NCBI RefSeq assembly: GCF_905163445.1
Contig: NC_053205.1
Coordinates: 1,054,001 to 1,118,000 of the forward strand
Source: Pararge aegeria
Lineage: Eukaryota; Arthropoda; Insecta; Lepidoptera; Nymphalidae
DNA length: 64,000 nucleotides
Reading direction: 5' to 3'
In this document: positions 58,601 to 64,000 of the stretch, in pieces
How positions within the stretch are numbered: position 1 is the first letter of the stretch
Layout of the letters: each line of letters begins with the position of its first letter
Notes under the pieces: generated by a model
Seen by the model: only the letters and a program-made list of their open reading frames with translations
The model's database searches: none
What the model was told of the DNA's origin: nothing
Translations under genes and position numbers: made by a program

Positions 58601-61600
58601 CCTCGTACTGCAGGATCCAGTCGAGCCCCATCTGTCTTGGTTCTCCATGCTCAGCCGATGAAGGTACCCACCTTCAGCATGTGTGAGACATACTACCACT
58701 GGTCTGTCACCTGCCTCGTACTGCAGGATCCAGTCGAGCCCCATCTGTCTTGGTTCTCCATGCTCAGCCGATGAAGGTACCCAACTACCAATCTTCAGCA
58801 TGTGCGAGGTGTTATTCCACTGGTCTGCCACCTGCCTCGTAATGCAGGATCCAGTCGAGCCCCATCTGTCTTGGTTCTCCATGCTCAGCCGATGAAGGTA
58901 TCCACCTTCAGCATGTGTGAGACATACTACCACTGGTCTGTCACCTGCCTCGTAATGCAGGATCCAGTCGAGCCCCATACGGTCTGGGTTCTCCGTGCTC
59001 AGCCGATGAAGGTACCCAACTACTCACCTTCAGCATGTGCGAGGTGTACTCCCACTGGTCTGTCACCGGTGTCGAACTGCAGCATAAAGTCGAGCCACAT
59101 CTGTCTTGGTTCTCCATGCTCAGCCGATGAAGGTACCCAACTACCCATCTTCAGCTTGTGCGAGGTGTAATTCCACTGGTCTGCCACCTGCCTCGTAATG
59201 CAGGATCCAGTCGAGCCCCATCTGTCTTGGTTCTCCATGCTCAGCCGATGAAGGTACCCAACTACTTATCTTCAGCATGTGCGAGGTGTAATTCCACTGG
59301 TCTGCCACCTGCCTCGTAATGCAGGATCCAGTCGAGCCCCATGCGGTCTTTGTTCTCCATGCTCAGCCGATGAAGGTACCCAACTACCCATCTTCAGCAT
59401 GTGCGAGGTGTAATTCCACTGGTCTGCCACCTGCCTCGTAATGCAGGATCCAGTCGAGCCCCATGCGGTCTTTGTTCTCCATGCTCAGCCGATGAAGGTA
59501 CCCACCTTCAGCATGTGTGAGACATACTACCACTGGTCTGTCACCTGCCTCGTACTGCAGGATTCAGTCGAGCCCCATACGGTCTGGGTTCTCCGTGCTC
59601 AGCCGATGAAGGTACCCACCTTGAGCATGTGTGAGACATACTACCACTGGTCTGTCACCTGCCTCGTACTGCAGGATCCAGTCGAGCCCCATACGGTCTG
59701 GGTTCTCCGTGCTCAGCCGATGAAGGTACCCAACTACTCACCTTCAGCATGTGCGAGGTGTACTCCCACTGGTCTGTCACCGGTGTCGAACTGAAGCATC
59801 CAGTCGAGCCCCATCTGTCTTGGTTCTCCATGCTCAGCCGATGAAGGTATCCACCTTCAGCATGTGTGAGACATACTACCACTGGTCTGTCACCTGCCTC
59901 GTACTGCAGGATCCAGTCGAGCCCCATACGGTCTGGGTTCTCCGTGCTCAGCCGATGAAGGTACCCAACTACTCACCTTCAGCATGTGCGAGGTGTACTC
60001 CCACTGGTCTGTCACCGGTGTCGAACTGCAGCATCCAGTCGAGCCCCATCTGTCTTGGTTCTCCATGCTCAGCCGATGAAGGTACCCACCTTCAGCATGT
60101 GTGAGGCATACTACCACTGGTCTGTCACCTGCCTCGTACTGCAGGATCCAGTCGAGCCCCATCTGTCTTGGTTCTCCGTGCTCAGCCGATGAAGGTATCC
60201 AACTACTCACCTTCAGCATATGCGAGGTGTACTCCCACTGGTCTGTCTCCGGTGTCGAACTGCAGCATCCAGTCGAGCCCCATCTGTCTTGGTTCTCCGT
60301 GCTCAGCCGTTAAAGCTACCCAACTACCCATCTTCAGCATGTGCGAGGTGTAATTCCACTGGTCTGCCACCTGCCTCGTAATGCAGGATCCAGTCGAGCC
60401 CCATGCGGTCTTTGTTCTCCATGCTCAGCCGATGAAGGTACCCACCTTCAGCATGTGTGAGACATACTACCACTGGTCTGTCACCTGCCTCGTACTGCAG
60501 GATCCAGTCGAGCCCCATCCGTCTGGGTTCTCCGTGCTCAGCCAATGAAGGTACCCAACTACTCACCTTCAGCATGTGCGAGGTGTACTACCACTGGTCT
60601 GTCACCTGCCTCGTACTGCAGGATCCAGTCGAGCCCCATCTGTCTTGGTTCTCCGTGCTCAGCCGATGAAGGTATCCAACTACTCACCTTCAGCATATGC
60701 GAGGTGTACTCCCACTGGTCTGTCACCGGTGTCGCACTGCAGCATCCAGTCGAGCCCCATCTGTCTTGGTTCTCCATGCTCAGCCAATGAAGGTACCCAA
60801 CTACCCATCTTCAGTACCCATCTTCAGCATGTGCGAGGTGTAATTCCACTGGTCTGCCACCTGCCTCGTAATGCAGGATCCAGTCGAGCCCCATGCGGTC
60901 TTTGTTCTCCATGCTCAGCCGATTAAGGTACCCACCTTCAGCATGTGTGAGACATACTACCACTGGTCTGTCACCTGCCTCGTACTGCAGGATCCAGTCG
61001 AGCCCCATACGGTCTGGGTTCTCCGTGCTCAGCCGATGAAGGTACCCAACTACACACCTTCAGCATGTGCGAGGTGTACTCCCACTGGTCTGTCACCGGT
61101 GTCGAACTGCAGCATCCAGTCGAGCCCCATCTGTCTTGGTTCTCCGTGCTCAGCCGATGAAGGTACCCAACTACTCACCTTCAGCATGTGCGAGGTGTAC
61201 TCCCACTGGTCTGTCACCGGTGTCGAACTGCAGCATCCAGTCAGGCCCCATCTGTCTTGGTTCTCCATGCTCAGCCGATGAAGGTACCCAACTACCCATC
61301 TTCAGCATGTGCGAGGTGTAATTCCACTGGTCTGGCACCTGCCTCGTAATGCAGGATCCAGTCGAGCCCCATGCGGTCTTTGTTCTCCATGCTCAGCCGA
61401 TGAAGGTACCCAACTACCCATCTTCAGCATGTGCGAGGTGTAATTCCACTGGTCTACCACCTGCCTCGTAATGCAGGATCCAGTCGAGCCCCATGCGGTC
61501 TTTGTTCTCCATGCTCAGCCGATGAAGGTACCCACCTTCAGCATGTGTGAGACATACTACCACTGGTCTGTCACCTGCCTCGTACTGCAGGATCCAGTCG

Positions 61601-64000
61601 AGCCCCAAACGGTCTGGGTTCTCCGTGCTCAGCCGATGAAGGTACCCACCTTCAGCATGTGTGAGTCATACTACCACTGGTCTGTCACCTGCCTCGTACT
61701 GCAGGATCCAGTCGAGCCCCATACGGTCTGGGTTCTACGTGCTCAGCCGATGAAGGTACCCACCTTCAGCATGTGTGAGACATACTACCACTGGTCTGTC
61801 ACCTGCCTCGTACTGCAGGATCCAGTCGAGCCCCATACGGTCTGGGTTCTCCGTGCTCAGCCGATGAAGGTATCCAACTACTCACCTTCAGCATGTGCGA
61901 GGTGTACTCCCACTGGTCTGTCACCGGTGTCGAACTGCAGCATCCAGTCGAGCCCCATCTGTCTTGGTTCTCCATGCTCAGCCGATGAAGGTACCCAACT
62001 ACCAATCTTCAGCATGTGCGAGGTGTACTCCCACTGGTCTGTCACCGGTGTCGAACTGCAGCATCCAGTCGAGCCCCATCTGTCTTGGTTCTCCGTGCTC
62101 AGCCGATGAAGGTACCCAACTACTCACCTTCAGCATGTGCGAGGTGTACTCCCACTGGTCTGTCACCGGTGTCGAACTGCAGCATCCAGTCAGGCCCCAT
62201 CTGTCTTGGTTCTCCATGCTCAGCCGATGAAGGTACCCAACTACCCATCTTCAGCATGTGCGAGGTGTAATTCCACTGGTCTGGCACCTGCCTCGTAATG
62301 CAGGATCCAGTCGAGCCCCATGCGGTCTTTATTCTCCATGCTCAGCCGATGAAGGTACCCAACTACCCATCTTCAGCATGTGCGAGGTGTAATTCCACTG
62401 GTCTGCCACCTGCCTCGTAATGCAGGATCCAGTCGAGCCCCATGCGGTCTTTGTTCTCCATGCTCAGCCGATGAAGGTACCCACCTTCAGCATGTGTGAG
62501 ACATACTACCACTGGTCTGTCACCTGCCTCGTACTGCAGGATCCAGTCGAGCCCCATACGGTCTGGGTTCTCCGTGCTCAGCCGATGAAGGTACCCACCT
62601 TCAGCATGTGTGAGTCATACTACCACTGGTCTGTCACCTGCCTCGTACTGCAGGATCCAGTCGAGCCCCATACGGTCTGGGTTCTCCGTGCTCAGCCGAT
62701 GAAGGTACCCACCTTCAGCATGTGTGAGACATACTACCACTGGTCTGTCACCTGCCTCGTACTGCAGGATCCAGTCGAGCCCCATACGGTCTGGGTTCTC
62801 CGTGCTCAGCCGATGAAGGTACCCAACTACTCACCTTCAGCATGTGCGAGGTGTACTCCCACTGGTCTGTCACCGGTGTCGAACTGCAGCATCCAGTCGA
62901 GCCCCATCTGTCTTGGTTCTCCATGCTCAGCCGATGAAGGTACCCAACTACCAATCTTCAGCATGTGCGAGGTGTTATTCCACTGGTCTGCCACCTGCCT
63001 CGTAATGCAGGATCCAGTCGAGCCCCATCTGTCTTGGTTCTCCATGCTCAGCCGATGAAGGTACCCAACTACTCACCTTCAGCATGTGCGAGGTGTACTC
63101 CCACTGGTCTGTCACCGGTGTCGAACTGCAGCATCCAGTCGAGCCCCATCTGTCTTGGTTCTCCATGCTCAGCCGATGAAGGTACCCAACTACCCATCTT
63201 CAGCATGTGCGAGGTGTAATTCCACTGGTCTGCCACCTGCCTCGTAATGCAGGATCCAGTCGAGCCCCATCTGTCTTGGTTCTCCATGCTCAGCCGATGA
63301 AGGTACCCAACTACCCATCTTCAGCATGTGCGAGGTGTAATTCCACTGGTCTGCCACCTGCCTCGTAATGCAAGATCCAGTCGAGCCCCATGCGGTCTTT
63401 GTTCTCCATGCTCAGCCGATGAAGGTACCCACCTTCAGCATGTGTGAGACATACTACCACTGGTCTGTCACCTGCCTCGTACTGCAGGATCCAGTCGAGC
63501 CCCATAAAGTCTGGGTTCTCCGTGCTCAGCCGATGAAGGTACCCACCTTCAGCATGTGTGAGTCATACTACCACTGGTCTGTCACCTGCCTCGTACTGCA
63601 GGATCCAGTCGAGCCCCATACGGTCTGGGTTCTCCGTGCTCAGCCGATGAAGGTACCCACCTTCAGCATGTGTGAGACATACTACCACTGGTCTGTCACC
63701 TGCCTCGTACTGCAGGATCCAGTCAAGCCCCATACGGTCTGGGTTCTCCGTGCTCAGCCGATGAAGGTACCCAACTACTCACCTTCAGCATGTGCGAGGT
63801 GTACTCCCACTGGTCTGTCACCGGTGTCGAACTGCAGCATCCAGTCGAGCCCCATCTGTCTTGGTTCTCCATGCTCAGCCGATGAAGGTACCCAACTACC
63901 CATCTTCAGCATGTGCGAGGTGTAATTCCACTGGTCTGCCACCTGCCTCGTAATGCAGGATCCAGTCGAGCCCCATCTGTCTTGGTTCTCCATGCTCAGC
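49632..64000 (-). repeat. 113/121-bp minisatellite array, over 14 kb, running off the window
   Basis: Around 120 units in tandem, very similar to each other. Two length classes occur: 113 bp (for example 50051 to 50164) and 121 bp (52014 to 52135). They differ by the presence of CAACTACT or CAACTACC before the CACCTTCAGCATGTG block. Each unit has GGATCC, CTGCAG and usually GGTACC. On the dsh strand the unit contains K-Y-T-S-H-M-L-K followed by GTGAGT, GTGGGT or mutated forms. Higher-order copies occur at about 3305 bp (51.6-57.5 kb blocks against later ones), 949 bp (61471 against 62420) and 706 bp (53663 against 54369). Long frames on both strands exist only because the unit lacks stops in several frames; they are not genes. 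Confidence 0.97.

Noticed and set aside
49716..63993. Dozens of open frames of 60-212 codons on both strands in the large array
   Set aside because: They follow from a tandem unit without stops in several frames. Frames shift with the 113/121-bp units and start at internal Met codons, with no start context, domain or splice logic.

Overview
The window is animal nuclear DNA, almost certainly from a butterfly or moth. Genes are split by introns with GT/AG borders. Intergenic DNA is AT-rich and crowded with tRNA-derived SINEs, 5'-truncated LINE tails, MITEs and microsatellites of the kind common in Lepidoptera. Three conserved genes can be recognised, each by splicing exons in phase or by a full-length family match.

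Layout. (1) 2-9591, + strand: the last six exons of the U4/U6 snRNP WD40 protein Prp4 (PRPF4). The intron after its third exon carries a 41-bp minisatellite that begins at the splice donor. (2) 9.6-12.9 kb: LINE and SINE debris. (3) 12951-14390, +: a complete, intronless UDP-glucose 6-dehydrogenase gene (sgl). (4) 14.4-45.4 kb: about 31 kb of repeats (at least five non-LTR retrotransposon lineages, three SINE families, several TIR elements and nested insertions), with one doubtful terminal exon near 28.6 kb. (5) 45429-47373, - strand: the last four exons of dishevelled (dsh), from the end of the DEP domain to the stop codon. Two LINE copies with long open reverse-transcriptase frames flank these exons. 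(6) about 49632 to the right edge: more than 14 kb of a 113/121-bp minisatellite in higher-order arrangement, in the position expected for the dsh intron upstream of 47373.

The most unusual signal is shared by regions 1 and 6. On the dsh strand, the array unit reads as an exon end, K-Y-T-S-H-M-L-K, followed by GTGAGT. The next dsh exon in the window opens in phase 0 with A-G-F-I-R-H-T-V-N-K, and the DEP domain reads M-L-K-A-G-F-I-R across that border. The array therefore appears to have grown from the 3' end of the preceding dsh exon plus its splice donor, as the Prp4 array grew from its own donor. The second notable signal is a repeat family with long inverted repeats (five copies), whose centre has the layout of a small hammerhead ribozyme.

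The genes are not an operon. Prp4 acts in splicing, sgl makes UDP-glucuronate for glycosaminoglycans, and dsh transduces Wnt signals. sgl and dsh both belong to Wnt/Wingless biology, but nothing here shows that their proximity matters. All calls come from reading the sequence; no database search was run.
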